From Paraburkholderia aromaticivorans (GTDB lineage: Bacteria; Pseudomonadota; Gammaproteobacteria; Burkholderiales; Burkholderiaceae), in assembly GCF_002278075.1 (NCBI RefSeq), contig NZ_CP022989.1, positions 1,922,001 through 1,986,000 on the forward strand: a stretch of 64,000 nt of DNA, written 5' to 3'. The position numbers were made by a program, and so were the translations under genes. The notes under the pieces are model-generated. The model was not told the origin of the DNA. It worked only from the letters and a program-made list of their open reading frames with translations, and ran no database searches. This document shows, in pieces, positions 18,772 to 31,920 of the stretch. The first letter of the stretch is position 1; each line of letters starts with the position of its first letter.

Positions 18772-18777
18772 TATAAT
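18772..18777 (+). promoter_or_regulatory. candidate -10 box (TATAAT) of murJ
   Basis: Consensus TATAAT ends nine bases before the murJ ATG, and no Shine-Dalgarno sequence is present between them. The transcript would begin within a few bases of the start codon. The -35 region is poor. Confidence 0.5.
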
Positions 18778-18786
18778 AAGCGCCCC

Positions 18787-20337
18787 ATGAATCTATTCCG
18801 AGCCCTGCTGACGGTCAGCGGCTTCACGTTGCTGTCGCGCGTGACCGGACTGGCCCGCGAAACGCTGATCGCACGCGCGTTCGGTGCCAGTCAATACACT
18901 GACGCGTTCTACGTCGCCTTCCGCATTCCGAACCTGCTGCGCCGCATCTCCGCCGAAGGCGCGTTCTCGCAGGCCTTCGTGCCGATTCTCGCCGAGTTCA
19001 AGAACCAGCAAGGCCACGACGCCACCAAGGCGCTAGTCGACGCCACGTCGACGGTGCTCGCCTGGGCGCTCGCCGTTCTCTCGCTGATCGGCGTGGTCGG
19101 CGCGTCGGGCGTGGTGTTCATCGTCGCTTCGGGCCTTGCGCACGAAGGGCAGGCGTACGCGCTCGCGGTCACCATGACGCGCATCATGTTCCCGTACATC
19201 ATTTTCATTTCGCTGACGTCGCTGGCGTCGGGCGTGCTGAATACGTACAAGAACTTCTCGCTGCCCGCATTCGCGCCGGTTCTGCTGAACGTCGCGTTCA
19301 TCGTCGCCGCCGTGCTCGTCGCGCCGCGCCTGCAAACGCCGGTCTATGCGCTCGCGTGGGCGGTGATCGCGGGCGGCGTGCTGCAGTTCGTCGTGCAGTT
19401 GCCGGGTCTGAAGAAGATCGACATGATTCCGCGCATCGGCCTGAATCCGGTGAAGGCGCTCGCGCATCGCGGCGTGAAGCGCGTGCTGTCCAAGATGGTG
19501 CCCGCGATGTTCGCCGTCTCGGTCGCGCAGATCAGCCTGATCATCAACACGAATATCGCGTCGCGCATCGGCCCGGGGGCGGTGTCCTGGATCAACTACG
19601 CCGACCGGCTGATGGAGTTCCCGACCGCGCTGCTGGGTGTCGCGCTCGGCACGATCCTGCTGCCGAGCCTCTCGAAGGCGCACGTCGACGCCGATCCGCA
19701 CGAGTATTCGTCGCTGCTCGACTGGGGCTTGCGCGTCACCTTTCTGCTCGCGGCGCCGAGCGCCGTGGCGCTGTTTTTCTTCGCGCAGCCGCTGACCGCC
19801 ACGTTGTTTCACTACGGCAAGTTCGACGGCAACTCGGTCGTGATGGTCTCGCGCGCGCTGTCCGCTTACGGCGTCGGCCTGATCGGCCTGATTCTCATCA
19901 AGATCCTCGCGCCGGGGTTCTATGCGAAGCAGGACATCAAGACGCCGGTGAAAATCGGTGTCGGCGTGCTGATTCTCACGCAGTTGAGCAACTACCTGTT
20001 CGTGCCGATTTTCGCGCACGCGGGTTTGACGCTGAGCGTCGGGCTCGGCGCTTGCGGCAATGCATTGCTGCTGTTTCTCGGGCTGCGCAAGCGCGGCATC
20101 TATACGCCGTCGAGCGGCTGGCTCAAATTCTTCGTGCAGTTGCTCGGCGCCTGTCTGGTGCTGGCCGGCGCCATGCACTGGCTGGCAATCAGCTTTGACT
20201 GGATCGGCCTGCACAGCCGGCCGGTCGATCGCATGGTGTTGCTCGCAGCGTGCCTCGTTCTGTTCGCCGCGCTATATTTCGGTATGCTTTGGCTGATGGG
20301 CTTCAAGTACGCTTATTTCAAAAGGCGAGCGAAGTGA
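18787..20337 (+). CDS. murJ: lipid II flippase MurJ
   Basis: Inner-membrane MOP-superfamily flippase that moves lipid II to the periplasmic face for peptidoglycan synthesis. It is 516 residues long and highly hydrophobic, compatible with 14 helices. The N-terminus MNLFRALLTVSGFTLLSRVTGLARE, RIPNLLRRISAEGAFSQAFVPI, and the central NINTNIAS and SWINYADRLMEFP segments are typical. ATG 18787 was chosen over the ORF's earlier start at 18526, whose extra 87 residues are not conserved. Its stop lies five bases before the next gene's ATG, suggesting an operon. Confidence 0.95.
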   Translation: MNLFRALLTVSGFTLLSRVTGLARETLIARAFGASQYTDAFYVAFRIPNLLRRISAEGAFSQAFVPILAEFKNQQGHDATKALVDATSTVLAWALAVLSLIGVVGASGVVFIVASGLAHEGQAYALAVTMTRIMFPYIIFISLTSLASGVLNTYKNFSLPAFAPVLLNVAFIVAAVLVAPRLQTPVYALAWAVIAGGVLQFVVQLPGLKKIDMIPRIGLNPVKALAHRGVKRVLSKMVPAMFAVSVAQISLIINTNIASRIGPGAVSWINYADRLMEFPTALLGVALGTILLPSLSKAHVDADPHEYSSLLDWGLRVTFLLAAPSAVALFFFAQPLTATLFHYGKFDGNSVVMVSRALSAYGVGLIGLILIKILAPGFYAKQDIKTPVKIGVGVLILTQLSNYLFVPIFAHAGLTLSVGLGACGNALLLFLGLRKRGIYTPSSGWLKFFVQLLGACLVLAGAMHWLAISFDWIGLHSRPVDRMVLLAACLVLFAALYFGMLWLMGFKYAYFKRRAK

Positions 20338-20342
20338 TCACG

Positions 20343-21185
20343 ATGACGCGCGTTCTCGACTATTTCAGCACGCTGGTCGCCGAAGACGAGAGTCTTCCGC
20401 TGACCGAGGCGGCGCTTTCGCTCGCGCAGGACGCCTACCCCGATCTCGATCTGCAAAGCACGCTCGCCGAGATCGACGAACTGGTGGTGCGCCTGCAGCG
20501 GCGCATGCCGGACGACGCCGACATCAAGCAGAAAGTCGGTATCCTGAACCGGTTCTTCTTCCGTGAGCTGGGTTTCGCCAGCAATCTGAACGATTACTAC
20601 GATCCCGACAACAGCCATCTGAATGCGGTGCTCAAGCGGCGCCGCGGCATTCCGATTTCGCTGGCCGTGCTGTATCTGGAGATGGCCGAACAGATCGGCG
20701 TTCCGGCGCGCGGCGTGTCGTTTCCCGGCCACTTCCTGTTGCGCGTGACAACGCCCGACGGCGACGTGATGCTCGATCCGACCAGCGGGCACTCACTGTC
20801 CGAATCGGAGATGGTGGAAATGCTGGAGCCTTATGTGGCGTCGGCGGGCGAATCGGTGAGCCGGGCGTTGCGCATGCTGCTGCAACCGGCCACGCGTCGC
20901 GAGATCATCGCCCGCATGCTGCGCAATCTGAAGTCCACCTATCTTCAGACGGAACGCTGGCAGCGCTTGCTGGCGGTGCAGCAGCGCCTCGTGATCCTGC
21001 TGCCGGAGAGTATCGAGGAAGTGCGTGATCGCGGCTTCGCTTATGCGCGGCTCGACTACCTGCGCCCGGCGCTCGAAGACCTGGAGCGCTATCTCGGCGA
21101 CCGGCCGGATGCCGAAGACGCGACCGTGGTGGAGTCGCAGCTGCACGAACTGCGTCAGCGTACGCAACACAACGACCGCGAGTAG
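20343..21185 (+). CDS. SirB1-family transglutaminase-like/TPR protein
   Basis: A 280-residue protein with an N-terminal transglutaminase-like core of the SirB1 type (RRGIPISLAVLYLEMAEQIGVPARGVSFPGHFLLR, about 98-134) and a C-terminal TPR-like helical part (about 190-270). The family function is not established; proteobacterial members lie beside peptidoglycan or peptide-release genes. ATG 20343 was chosen: AGTGATC three bases upstream matches the extended anti-Shine-Dalgarno complement. A GTG at 20334 overlapping the murJ stop is the alternative. It is probably cotranscribed with murJ. Confidence 0.85.
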   Translation: MTRVLDYFSTLVAEDESLPLTEAALSLAQDAYPDLDLQSTLAEIDELVVRLQRRMPDDADIKQKVGILNRFFFRELGFASNLNDYYDPDNSHLNAVLKRRRGIPISLAVLYLEMAEQIGVPARGVSFPGHFLLRVTTPDGDVMLDPTSGHSLSESEMVEMLEPYVASAGESVSRALRMLLQPATRREIIARMLRNLKSTYLQTERWQRLLAVQQRLVILLPESIEEVRDRGFAYARLDYLRPALEDLERYLGDRPDAEDATVVESQLHELRQRTQHNDRE

Positions 21186-21218
21186 ACACGCGGCAACGCC
21201 CGTTGGTACGGTTCAAAG

Positions 21219-21254
21219 CAAAACGCCTGCACATGGATATGTGCAGGCGTTTTT
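21219..21254. terminator. bidirectional intrinsic terminator
   Basis: AAAACGCCTGCACA-TGGATA-TGTGCAGGCGTTTTT is a perfect stem with flanking A and T tracts, between the convergent SirB1 gene and the SDR gene. Confidence 0.92.
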
Positions 21255-21294
21255 CATTGACGTGCCGCTATCGAGCGGCACGCTGCATGGACGG

Positions 21295-22053
21295 TCACTT
21301 CGGCTGCATGCGGATCGCGCCGTCCAGGCGAATCACTTCGCCATTGAGCATCGGATTGTCGAAGATCTGCTTGGCCAGCATCGCGTACTCCACCGGTTTG
21401 CCGAGACGCGGCGGGAACGGCACCATCGCGCCGAGCGCGTCCTGCACTTCCTGCGGCATGCCGAGCAGCATGGGCGTTTCGAAAATGCCCGGCGCAATTG
21501 TCATCACGCGGATTGCGTTGCGCGACAGATCGCGCGCGATGGGCAGCGTCATGCCGACCACGCCGCTTTTGGACGCCGCGTAAGCCGCCTGGCCGATCTG
21601 GCCGTCGAAGGCGGCCACCGACGCCGTATTGATGATCACGCCACGCTCGCCATTCGCATTGGGCTCGTTCTTCGACATGGCCGCGGCGGCGAGCCGGATC
21701 ATGTTGAAGGTGCCGATCAGGTTGATCGAGATGGTGCGCGCGAACGAGTCGAGCGGATGAGGGCCGTCCTTGCCCACCGTCTTGATGGCAGGCGCCACGC
21801 CCGCGCAATTGACGAGGCCGCGCAACGTGCCGAACCCGGTGGCGGCTTCGACGGCTTGCGTGGCGTCGTCTTCGCGGCTGACGTCGCATTTGACGAAGAC
21901 GCCGCCGAGTTCGCTGGCGAGCGCCTCGCCGGCGTCGACATTCAGGTCGGCGAGCACCACCTTGCCGCCGTTGTCGGCGAGAAGGCGCGCCGTGGCCGCG
22001 CCCAGGCCCGATGCACCGCCGGTGATCAGGAATACATTGTCTCGAATCTCCAT
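21295..22053 (-). CDS. short-chain dehydrogenase, 3-hydroxyacyl-CoA dehydrogenase type 2-like
   Basis: NAD-dependent SDR of 252 residues. It has the TGGASGLG cofactor loop (11-18), D35 for NAD preference (LADLN), NCAG (82-85) and the catalytic S145, Y158 and K162 (YAASK). The sequence most resembles the HSD17B10/FadB2x group, which oxidises 3-hydroxyacyl-CoA and branched-chain intermediates. It is monocistronic, with a terminator on its 3' side. About 270 bp of upstream DNA before adk holds its promoter and the adk terminator. Confidence 0.88.
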   Translation of the reverse strand: MEIRDNVFLITGGASGLGAATARLLADNGGKVVLADLNVDAGEALASELGGVFVKCDVSREDDATQAVEAATGFGTLRGLVNCAGVAPAIKTVGKDGPHPLDSFARTISINLIGTFNMIRLAAAAMSKNEPNANGERGVIINTASVAAFDGQIGQAAYAASKSGVVGMTLPIARDLSRNAIRVMTIAPGIFETPMLLGMPQEVQDALGAMVPFPPRLGKPVEYAMLAKQIFDNPMLNGEVIRLDGAIRMQPK

Positions 22054-22265
22054 GTCTTCTCCTTGCTACGGTTCAGTAATGTCTGGATCGAATATTTTTT
22101 CGATGATCGATTGTAACGACTATGGTGCAACGCGGAAAGCGCGGTGGCCTGCCGCTTGACGCGCGTGTCGCGGCACGCGGCGCGCAAGCAAACCGATATG
22201 GATGGCTAACCAATTCCGGGCGTGACGCAGAGAGAGGGCGCAGCGCATCCACGCCGCGCGATGCA

Positions 22266-22297
22266 ATAAAAAAACCCGCCGGCAAGGGCGGGTTTTG
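22266..22297 (-). terminator. intrinsic terminator of adk
   Basis: On the minus strand AAAACCCGCCC-TTGCC-GGCGGGTTTTTTT lies 28 bp after the adk stop. Confidence 0.88.
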
Positions 22298-22324
22298 CTC
22301 AGGCAAACGCGGATTAAAGCGAAC

Positions 22325-23005
<681 letters not shown>

Positions 23006-23204
23006 CTATGTGAATTCTTTGGTGGCGCTGCAGCCATCCCACGATGCGTCGAAGGGCTCCGCGTCGGCTTGCCGTTACGGGTCTCGCGCTGCACGTCGAA
23101 CACACGGCGCTGCGAGACCGCAAAGGCGCGACCGGGCAAACCCTGAACCTCGTTCGTCTCGGGAGGCGCGCACAACCGTCCGATTATGCCATGGGTTTTT
23201 CCGC

Positions 23205-24005
23205 TCAAGACCCGAATAAAGCCTGCACGCGCGCGAGATCGGCAGGCGTGTCGACGCCGGGCAGCGGCGCCTCGTGTGTCACGAGCACCGCGATGCGCTC
23301 GCCGTGCCACATTGCGCGCAGTTGTTCGAGCGCTTCGACCTGTTCGATCGGCGAGATCGCGAGGCTCGGGTAAGTGCGCAGGAATTGCGCGCGATAAGCG
23401 TACAGGCCGATATGCCGATGAACCACCGCGGGCGCGGGCGGTGTGGGCATCGCCGCGACATTGGGCCAGTGCGGCTGATAGGCGTCGCGTGCCCACGGGA
23501 TCGGCGCGCGCGAGAAGTACAGCGCGACGCCGCGCGCATCGAGCACGACCTTGACGACGTTCGGGTTGAAAATCTCGGCGGGATCGGTGATCGGGTGCGC
23601 GGCCGTGGCGATCGCGCAGCCGCTGCTCGCCGCGAGGTGCGACGCAACGCCGCACACGAGCGCCGGATCGATCAGCGGCTCGTCGCCCTGCACGTTGACC
23701 ACGATCGTGTCGTCGCTCCAGCCGAATTGCGCCGCGACTTCCGCGAGGCGGTCCGTGCCGGACGGATGGTCCGCGCGCGTCAACACGGCTTCGAAGCCGT
23801 GATCGCGGGCGGCGTCGAGCACCGCTTGGGCGTCTGAGGCGACCAGCACCTGCTGCGCGCCCGATTCGCGCGCGCGTTCGGCGACCCGCACCACCATCGG
23901 CTTGCCGCCGATGTCGGCGAGCGGCTTGTTGGGCAGGCGCGTCGACGCGAGGCGAGCCGGTACGACGGCGATAAACGGAGGAGTGGCGGTGTTGGCGTGG
24001 GTCAT
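23205..24005 (-). CDS. kdsB: CMP-Kdo synthetase (3-deoxy-manno-octulosonate cytidylyltransferase)
   Basis: Activates Kdo with CTP for lipopolysaccharide inner-core synthesis. It is 266 residues long with the nucleotide-binding N-terminus [29 protein letters not shown], the metal-site aspartate region and HIGLYAYR with [11 protein letters not shown] near the end. It forms an envelope cluster with Trm112 and lpxK on the same strand, as in E. coli (lpxK-ycaR-kdsB). The 168-bp gap to the Trm112 gene has no terminator. Confidence 0.95.
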   Translation of the reverse strand: MTHANTATPPFIAVVPARLASTRLPNKPLADIGGKPMVVRVAERARESGAQQVLVASDAQAVLDAARDHGFEAVLTRADHPSGTDRLAEVAAQFGWSDDTIVVNVQGDEPLIDPALVCGVASHLAASSGCAIATAAHPITDPAEIFNPNVVKVVLDARGVALYFSRAPIPWARDAYQPHWPNVAAMPTPPAPAVVHRHIGLYAYRAQFLRTYPSLAISPIEQVEALEQLRAMWHGERIAVLVTHEAPLPGVDTPADLARVQALFGS

Positions 24006-24173
24006 CGGCGAGACAGGCGCAAAGACGGACGGAACGGCGGGCGGCGGTGAAACCGGAGGAAGGCGGCCGCGCCAACGCTAACGGCAACGGCGCGGACCGG
24101 AAAGACGGCAAAGGCGGATCGAAACGCGCGGAGCCCGCATGGCGGCGCCCCCGTGCATGCGAGCCGGCCGGAG

Positions 24174-24377
24174 CTAGGCCACGGAGCCCGGATTCAGATC
24201 GACCGGTGTGCCTTCCACGGTTTGCCGCGCTTCGTCGACGAGCATGACGGGGATGCCGTCGCGGATCGGATAGGCGAGCTTGTCCGCGTTGCAGATCAGC
24301 TCCTGCGCGGCGCGGTCGTAGCTGAGCGGGCCCTTGCAGATCGGGCAGACGAGAATTTCAAGCAGGCGAGCGTCCAC
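24174..24377 (-). CDS. Trm112/YcaR-family small zinc-finger-like protein
   Basis: A 67-residue protein with the CPICK motif (cysteines 11 and 14) and the family phrases [13 protein letters not shown]. Trm112 proteins activate methyltransferases in eukaryotes and archaea; the bacterial YcaR-type partners are unknown. Only one CxxC pair is present, as in most proteobacterial members. A GTG start at 24377 was chosen because GGAGAAAG lies six bases upstream. It overlaps the last 20 bases of lpxK, so the two are translationally coupled. Confidence 0.88.
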   Translation of the reverse strand: MDARLLEILVCPICKGPLSYDRAAQELICNADKLAYPIRDGIPVMLVDEARQTVEGTPVDLNPGSVA

Positions 24378-25374
24378 GGACTTTCTCCACAACTAATGCA
24401 ATGAGGCGATGATCGAGCGCGGCTTCGACCGGGACTACCCAGATGCGCGCGTCGTGCCAGGACCCTAATTTTACCGCATCCTTTTCTGTTACCAGGATGG
24501 CATCGGCATCCACGTCGGCAAAAGGATTGCGCTCGAACGCGTAGTGGTCCGGCAGCGCACGGGTGGCCGGCGTCAGGCCTGCGGCGCGCAGCGTGGCGAA
24601 AAAGCGCTCCGGCGCGCCAATGCCGGCCGCGGCCAGCACGCGATCGCCGCTGAATTGCGCGAGCGGACGGCGCAACGCGGGATTGTCCAGATGCCACGCG
24701 TCGCCCGGCGAGAGCTTCAGCGCGAAGGTGTTTGGCCAGGCGGGCAGCGTGCGCGCGTAAGGGTCGTTGATGAGCGTCGCGTCGCGGCGGCGCGACAGCG
24801 GCTCGCGCAGCGGCCCGGCCGGCAGCAGAAAGCCATTGCCGCCGAGCCGATGATCGAACACCAGCAGTTCGGCATCGCGTTGGAGCCGGTAATGCTGCAA
24901 GCCGTCGTCGCTGACGATCACGTCGACTTCGCGGTGCGCGGCGCACAGCGCCTGCGCGGCGGCCACGCGATCCGGACAGACCCAAACCGGGGCGCCGGTG
25001 CGGCGGGCGATCAGCAGCGGCTCGTCGCCACCCACGCTCGCCGCCGAACCGGGCGTGACACGCGTCGGCGTCTTCACGCGCGCGCCGTAGCCGCGCGACA
25101 CCACGCCGGGTTTGAAGCCCGCGGCGCGTAACGCTTCGACCAGCGCGATCACGGTCGGCGTCTTGCCGGTGCCCCCGACGGTCACATTGCCGACCACCAC
25201 CACGGGTACGCCGACGCGCACCGATTTCAACCAGCCGAACGAAAAGGCGGCGCGGCGCGCGGCGGCGATCGCGCCGAACACGCAGGCGAACGGCGTCAGC
25301 GCCCACGCGAGGGGGCCGCGCTGCTGCCATTCGCGCGCAAGGCGCGCTTCGAGACGGTTGCTGATTTCGCTCAT
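24358..25374 (-). CDS. lpxK: tetraacyldisaccharide 4'-kinase
   Basis: Inner-membrane-associated kinase that phosphorylates the lipid A disaccharide at 4'. It is 338 residues long with an N-terminal hydrophobic segment (about 20-45), the P-loop [12 protein letters not shown] (about 62-73), SRGYGA and [12 protein letters not shown] with catalytic aspartates. It is first in the lpxK-Trm112-kdsB run. Upstream lies a 555-bp gene-free gap before divergent xseA, where related genomes, from memory, often carry exbB/exbD-type genes. Confidence 0.95.
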   Translation of the reverse strand: MSEISNRLEARLAREWQQRGPLAWALTPFACVFGAIAAARRAAFSFGWLKSVRVGVPVVVVGNVTVGGTGKTPTVIALVEALRAAGFKPGVVSRGYGARVKTPTRVTPGSAASVGGDEPLLIARRTGAPVWVCPDRVAAAQALCAAHREVDVIVSDDGLQHYRLQRDAELLVFDHRLGGNGFLLPAGPLREPLSRRRDATLINDPYARTLPAWPNTFALKLSPGDAWHLDNPALRRPLAQFSGDRVLAAAGIGAPERFFATLRAAGLTPATRALPDHYAFERNPFADVDADAILVTEKDAVKLGSWHDARIWVVPVEAALDHRLIALVVEKVRGRSPA

Positions 25375-25929
25375 GGGCAGGTCGCACGGAGGAGCGGCGC
25401 GGCGCTCACCCGAAGGAGCCTGGGCGACGACATGAAGGAGCTGGGCGCACTACGCGGGGCAAGCATCAACGCGGTTCTCCGGGCGATCGAAAATGAGGCG
25501 GAAGGAAACAGCGGCACGAGGCGCAGGTGCCGCAATGCCGGACGCCATGCAGGCGTGCGGCATGCCGTCGAACGCGCCACTCTAGCGCGCGTGCGTCCCG
25601 CCCGGCAAGTCGCGCGCCATGCGGCGCGCGTCGCAACGGCGTATCCGACGCTGCCTGCAGCCTGTGGATAACTTTGTGGAGAACCTCCCGCCCGACAGGC
25701 GGAGAGGGCCGTTCCACGTGCGCGTTATCGGCAATCATTCTCTTTAACGGGATACAAACACCATATAAATCAAAGACATGCTTTGAAATTATGCGGCCGC
25801 GCGGGCAATTTGGCGGCTTTCTTGCGGCGGGTCCCGCCATGTGGACACTTTTAACAATTCGCGCGCCGCGCTGGACGCCAATGGCCACTCGGTCTATCGT
25901 CTGTCCGGCCAGCCATCCATATTCCTCGC
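25375..25929. other. 555-bp gene-free divergent gap lpxK / xseA
   Basis: No ORF here looks like a gene. The half next to lpxK is GC-rich. An AT-rich stretch at about 25740-25790 may carry the xseA promoter. A perfect DnaA-box sequence TGTGGATAA lies at 25663-25671 with a near copy (TGTGGAGAA) five bases further on. It may also be the scar of lost exbB/exbD genes (inference). Confidence 0.5.
25663..25671 (-). promoter_or_regulatory. perfect DnaA-box-like 9-mer
   Basis: TGTGGATAA equals TTATCCACA on the minus strand, the R1-type DnaA box. A one-mismatch copy, TGTGGAGAA, begins at 25676. An isolated pair is not an origin; it could be chance or a local DnaA target. Confidence 0.4.
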
Positions 25930-27309
25930 ATGAATCCCGATAGCCCTTTTTTCTCGTCGGCCGCGCCCGGCGGTGAAGTCGTCGTTCCCGTTTCGGCGCT
26001 CAATCGCGCGATCGGCACGATGCTCGAACGCTCGTTTCCGCTCGTCTGGGTTGCCGGCGAAGTGTCGAACTTCACTCGCGCGGCGAGCGGCCATTGGTAT
26101 TTCTCGATCAAGGACGCGCAGGCGCAGATGCGCTGCGTAATGTTCCGCGGGCGGGCGCAATACGCCGAATTCACGCCGCGCGAAGGCGACCGCATTGAAG
26201 TGCGCGCGCTGGTGACGATGTACGAGCCGCGCGGCGAACTGCAATTGAATGTGGAGGCCGTGCGGCGCACCGGCCAGGGGCGGCTCTATGAAGCGTTCCT
26301 CCGGCTGAAAGCGCAACTCGAAGCGGAGGGTCTCTTTGCCGCCGAACGAAAACGCCCCTTGCCGCCGCATCCGCGCGCCATCGGCATCGTGACGTCGTTG
26401 CAGGCCGCGGCCTTGCGCGATGTGTTGACCACGCTGTCGCGCCGCGCGCCGCATATTCCGGTGATCGTGTATCCGGCGCCGGTGCAGGGCGTGGGCGTGA
26501 GCGCGAGGCTTGCCGCGATGGTCGACGCCGCCAACGCAAGGCGCGAAGTCGACGTGCTGATCGTCTGCCGTGGCGGCGGCTCGATCGAAGACCTGTGGGC
26601 GTTCAACGAAGAAGTGCTGGCGCGCGCGATCGCGGAAAGCGCCATTCCGGTGGTGAGCGGCGTCGGTCACGAAACCGATTTCACGATCGCCGATTTTGCC
26701 GCCGACGTGCGCGCGCCGACGCCCACCGGCGCGGCCGAACTGGTGAGTCCGCAGCGCGTGCTGCTGTTGCGTGAACTCGATCATCGCCACGCGACACTCG
26801 CACGCGGTTTTGGCCGCATGATGGAGCGGCGCGCCCAGCAACTCGACTGGCTCGCGCGCAGGCTGGTGTCGCCGGCTGAGCGTCTCGCGCGGCAACGCAC
26901 CCATCTGCAGCAATTGAGCGTGCGGCTCGCGTCGGCGGGTACGCGCCCGGTGCGTGACGCCCGAGCGCGGTTTTCGCTGCTACAGATGCGCTGGCAACGT
27001 TGGCGTCCGGATCTCGCCGGGCATCAGGCGAAGCTCGGCAATCTCGCGCAGCGCCTCGCCGCCGCTTTGTTACGCCAGCATGAACGCCAAACCGCCCGTA
27101 TCGACACGCTGGCCGCGCGTCTCGAAGTGCTGAGTCCGCAGCGTACGCTGGAGCGCGGTTATGCGGCCGTGCTCGATGCCCAGAGCGGGCGCGCGGTGCG
27201 TGCGCCGTCGTCGTTGAAGCCGGGGCGGCGCCTGACGGTGCACCTCGCCGAAGGCAGCGCAGATATCGCGCTGGCCGATGTGCAGCCGCGCCTCACCGAC
27301 GGTTTCTGA
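25930..27309 (+). CDS. xseA: exodeoxyribonuclease VII large subunit
   Basis: Catalytic subunit of ExoVII, a single-strand-specific exonuclease. It is 459 residues long, with an N-terminal OB fold ([27 protein letters not shown]...GHWYFSIKD), the catalytic domain with the [29 protein letters not shown] and [14 protein letters not shown] motifs, and a C-terminal coiled coil rich in Arg/Gln. xseB is not in this window. It is divergent from lpxK and followed by sodB, which has its own promoter. Confidence 0.96.
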   Translation: MNPDSPFFSSAAPGGEVVVPVSALNRAIGTMLERSFPLVWVAGEVSNFTRAASGHWYFSIKDAQAQMRCVMFRGRAQYAEFTPREGDRIEVRALVTMYEPRGELQLNVEAVRRTGQGRLYEAFLRLKAQLEAEGLFAAERKRPLPPHPRAIGIVTSLQAAALRDVLTTLSRRAPHIPVIVYPAPVQGVGVSARLAAMVDAANARREVDVLIVCRGGGSIEDLWAFNEEVLARAIAESAIPVVSGVGHETDFTIADFAADVRAPTPTGAAELVSPQRVLLLRELDHRHATLARGFGRMMERRAQQLDWLARRLVSPAERLARQRTHLQQLSVRLASAGTRPVRDARARFSLLQMRWQRWRPDLAGHQAKLGNLAQRLAAALLRQHERQTARIDTLAARLEVLSPQRTLERGYAAVLDAQSGRAVRAPSSLKPGRRLTVHLAEGSADIALADVQPRLTDGF

Positions 27310-27437
27310 CACTTCGCCGACGGTTTGAGCGTTCGCACTTTATGACGGTTGCGAGGACCGGGCACACCATGTGCGATTGCATTATTTACGCTACCTGTGC
27401 GGCATGTTCGCCGATGCCGGACATAAAGTCCGTTGGT

Positions 27438-27466
27438 TTGCGGGGTTATTCCAACTCGCCTACAAT
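27438..27466 (+). promoter_or_regulatory. sigma70 promoter of sodB
   Basis: TTGCGG (27438-27443), exactly 17 bp, TACAAT (27461-27466), 63 bp before the sodB ATG. Confidence 0.65.
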
Positions 27467-27529
27467 CGAGTGCTCTATAGCGTTATCCGCAGACTCCCCC
27501 ACAACAGATTCAGACAGAAGGAAAGCACC

Positions 27530-28108
27530 ATGGAACATACGCTCCCGCCGTTGCCGTTCGCGAAAAACGCACTCGCTCCGCACATGTCGGAAGAGACGCT
27601 CGAGTTTCACTACGGCAAGCATCACCAGACCTATGTGACCAACCTGAACAATCTGATCAAGGGCACGGAGTTCGAGAATCTGTCGCTTGAGGAAATCGTC
27701 AAGAAGGCATCGGGCGGCGTGTTCAACAACGCGGCTCAAGTGTGGAACCACACGTTCTTCTGGAACAGCCTGTCGCCGCAAGGTGGCGGTGCTCCGACCG
27801 GCGCGCTCGCTGACGCGATCAACGCCAAGTGGGGTTCGTTCGACAAGTTCAAGGAAGAGTTCGCCAAGACCGCGGTCGGCACGTTCGGCTCGGGCTGGGC
27901 ATGGCTGGTGAAGAAGGCCGACGGTTCGCTCGACCTGGTGTCGACGAGCAACGCCGCTACGCCGCTGACCACGGACGCCAAGGCGCTGCTGACGATCGAC
28001 GTGTGGGAACACGCTTACTACATCGACTACCGCAATGCGCGTCCGAAGTTCGTCGAGGCGTACTGGAACATCGTCAACTGGGAATTCGCGTCGAAGAACT
28101 TCGCGTGA
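27530..28108 (+). CDS. sodB: superoxide dismutase, iron type
   Basis: Cytoplasmic enzyme that dismutes superoxide. It is 192 residues long with metal ligands H27, H74, D157 and H161 (DVWEHAYY). Q70 next to the H74 ligand and the overall match to E. coli SodB point to iron rather than manganese. ATG 27530 follows AGAAGGAAAG; an in-frame upstream extension to 27371 lies across the promoter and is not coding. It has its own promoter and terminator. It is the first of four oxidative-stress-context genes (sodB, two DUF190 genes, katG). Confidence 0.96.
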   Translation: MEHTLPPLPFAKNALAPHMSEETLEFHYGKHHQTYVTNLNNLIKGTEFENLSLEEIVKKASGGVFNNAAQVWNHTFFWNSLSPQGGGAPTGALADAINAKWGSFDKFKEEFAKTAVGTFGSGWAWLVKKADGSLDLVSTSNAATPLTTDAKALLTIDVWEHAYYIDYRNARPKFVEAYWNIVNWEFASKNFA

Positions 28109-28173
28109 GTTTGCGGTTGTGCAAAAGCTGAGGCGGTCTCCCGCGATAAGCTTTGCAAACCGTCGCTGACAGG

Positions 28174-28199
28174 AAAGCCCTCCGCGAGAGGGCTTTTTT
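28174..28199 (+). terminator. intrinsic terminator of sodB
   Basis: AAAGCCCTC-CGCGA-GAGGGCTTTTTTG, 66 bp after the stop. Confidence 0.9.
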
Positions 28200-28301
28200 G
28201 CACCCGCGTTCCGTAGCGCGCAACATGGGGCGTGGGCGGGTCGCCGCGTCCTGCCCGCGACGACGACTCATGCATGCTTCATGGACCAACCGGAGTTCCT
28301 C

Positions 28302-28640
28302 ATGAAAGGCAGTCAATTGACCGTGTTTGCAGCCAATCAGAGCCACCGCAAAAGCCACATGACCGTCGTCGACTGGATTCTGGAGAAGACGAAGGAAGCC
28401 GGCATTGAGGGGGCGACGGTGATCGAGGTCAGCGAAAGCATCGACGCGCATGGCAAATATCATGCGGCGCGCTTCTTCGAGTTGGTCGACCAGTCCGTGG
28501 TCGTGACGGTGGCCGCCGAGGACGAACGCATCGACGCACTGCTCGATAGCCTTCGGCATGGCGGTGTTCAACTCTTCTACACGCGCTGTCCTATCGAATA
28601 TGAAGTGCTTGGCGCAGGCTCGCAAGAGAGCGGCGAGTAG
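28302..28640 (+). CDS. DUF190 family protein, copy 1
   Basis: A 112-residue soluble protein starting MKGSQLTVFAANQSHRKSHMTVVDWILE, with the DUF190 pattern (GIEGATVIEVSESIDAHGKYHAARFFELVDQSVVVTV). The fold is ferredoxin-like and PII-related; family genes often sit beside fluoride exporter crcB, but no crcB is present here. The ATG at 28302 has GGAG six bases upstream; an in-frame ATG at 28281 lacks one. The second copy follows 145 bp later. The function is unknown, and a role as a nucleotide or ion sensor is only inference from the fold. Confidence 0.82.
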   Translation: MKGSQLTVFAANQSHRKSHMTVVDWILEKTKEAGIEGATVIEVSESIDAHGKYHAARFFELVDQSVVVTVAAEDERIDALLDSLRHGGVQLFYTRCPIEYEVLGAGSQESGE

Positions 28641-28785
28641 CGGGCCGGTGCTACGCCGAGGCCGGCTTGGGGCATCGGCCGCCGCGAGGGCGCGACAGTG
28701 CAGGGCGCTTCGTGTGTCGCGTGGGTCATGGACTAGAATGAAGCAAGCGGGGAAGCGACCCTGCGTCAGGCGGCGGAGAGACACG

Positions 28786-29154
28786 ATGAACGGCTATCAA
28801 CTGACGTTCTATACGGAGCACAGCCGGAAGCATGGCCATCAAACCGTATGCGAATGGCTGCTGCATGAGGTGCGCCGGCTGGGGATCAGTGGGGCGAGCG
28901 TCATCAATTGCGCTGAAGGGATCGGGCACGCCGGTTCGCGTCACGCGGCCCACATGCTCAAGCTCGACGATCAGCCGGTACAGATCATTCTCGCGGTGAC
29001 GGAAACGGAGGCGGAGCAGCTTCTCGAGCATGTGCGCGCCGAAAACGTGCATGTCTTCTACGTGCGTTTTCCGATCGAGTTCGGCATGATCGGCGACGAC
29101 GTCCCGTACAAATCGTCGAAGCATTTTTCTCTCTTCGGCCGGTCGGCAGAGTAG
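28786..29154 (+). CDS. DUF190 family protein, copy 2
   Basis: A 122-residue paralogue of the preceding gene: MNGYQLTFYTEHSRKHGHQTVCEWLLHEVRRLGISGASVINCAEGIGHAGSRHAAHMLKLDDQPVQIILAV aligns along its length with copy 1. It has a C-terminal extension ending HFSLFGRSAE. ATG 28786 follows GGAG at seven bases; the longer ORF to 28558 overlaps copy 1 in another frame and is rejected. It lies between sodB and katG. The two copies have diverged clearly, so they may form a heteromer or differ in ligand. Confidence 0.82.
   Translation: MNGYQLTFYTEHSRKHGHQTVCEWLLHEVRRLGISGASVINCAEGIGHAGSRHAAHMLKLDDQPVQIILAVTETEAEQLLEHVRAENVHVFYVRFPIEFGMIGDDVPYKSSKHFSLFGRSAE

Positions 29155-31920
<2,766 letters not shown>

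Noticed and set aside
25663..25684. Replication origin at the DnaA boxes
   Set aside because: Only one perfect and one imperfect box are present, with no AT-rich unwinding element, dnaA or parAB nearby.
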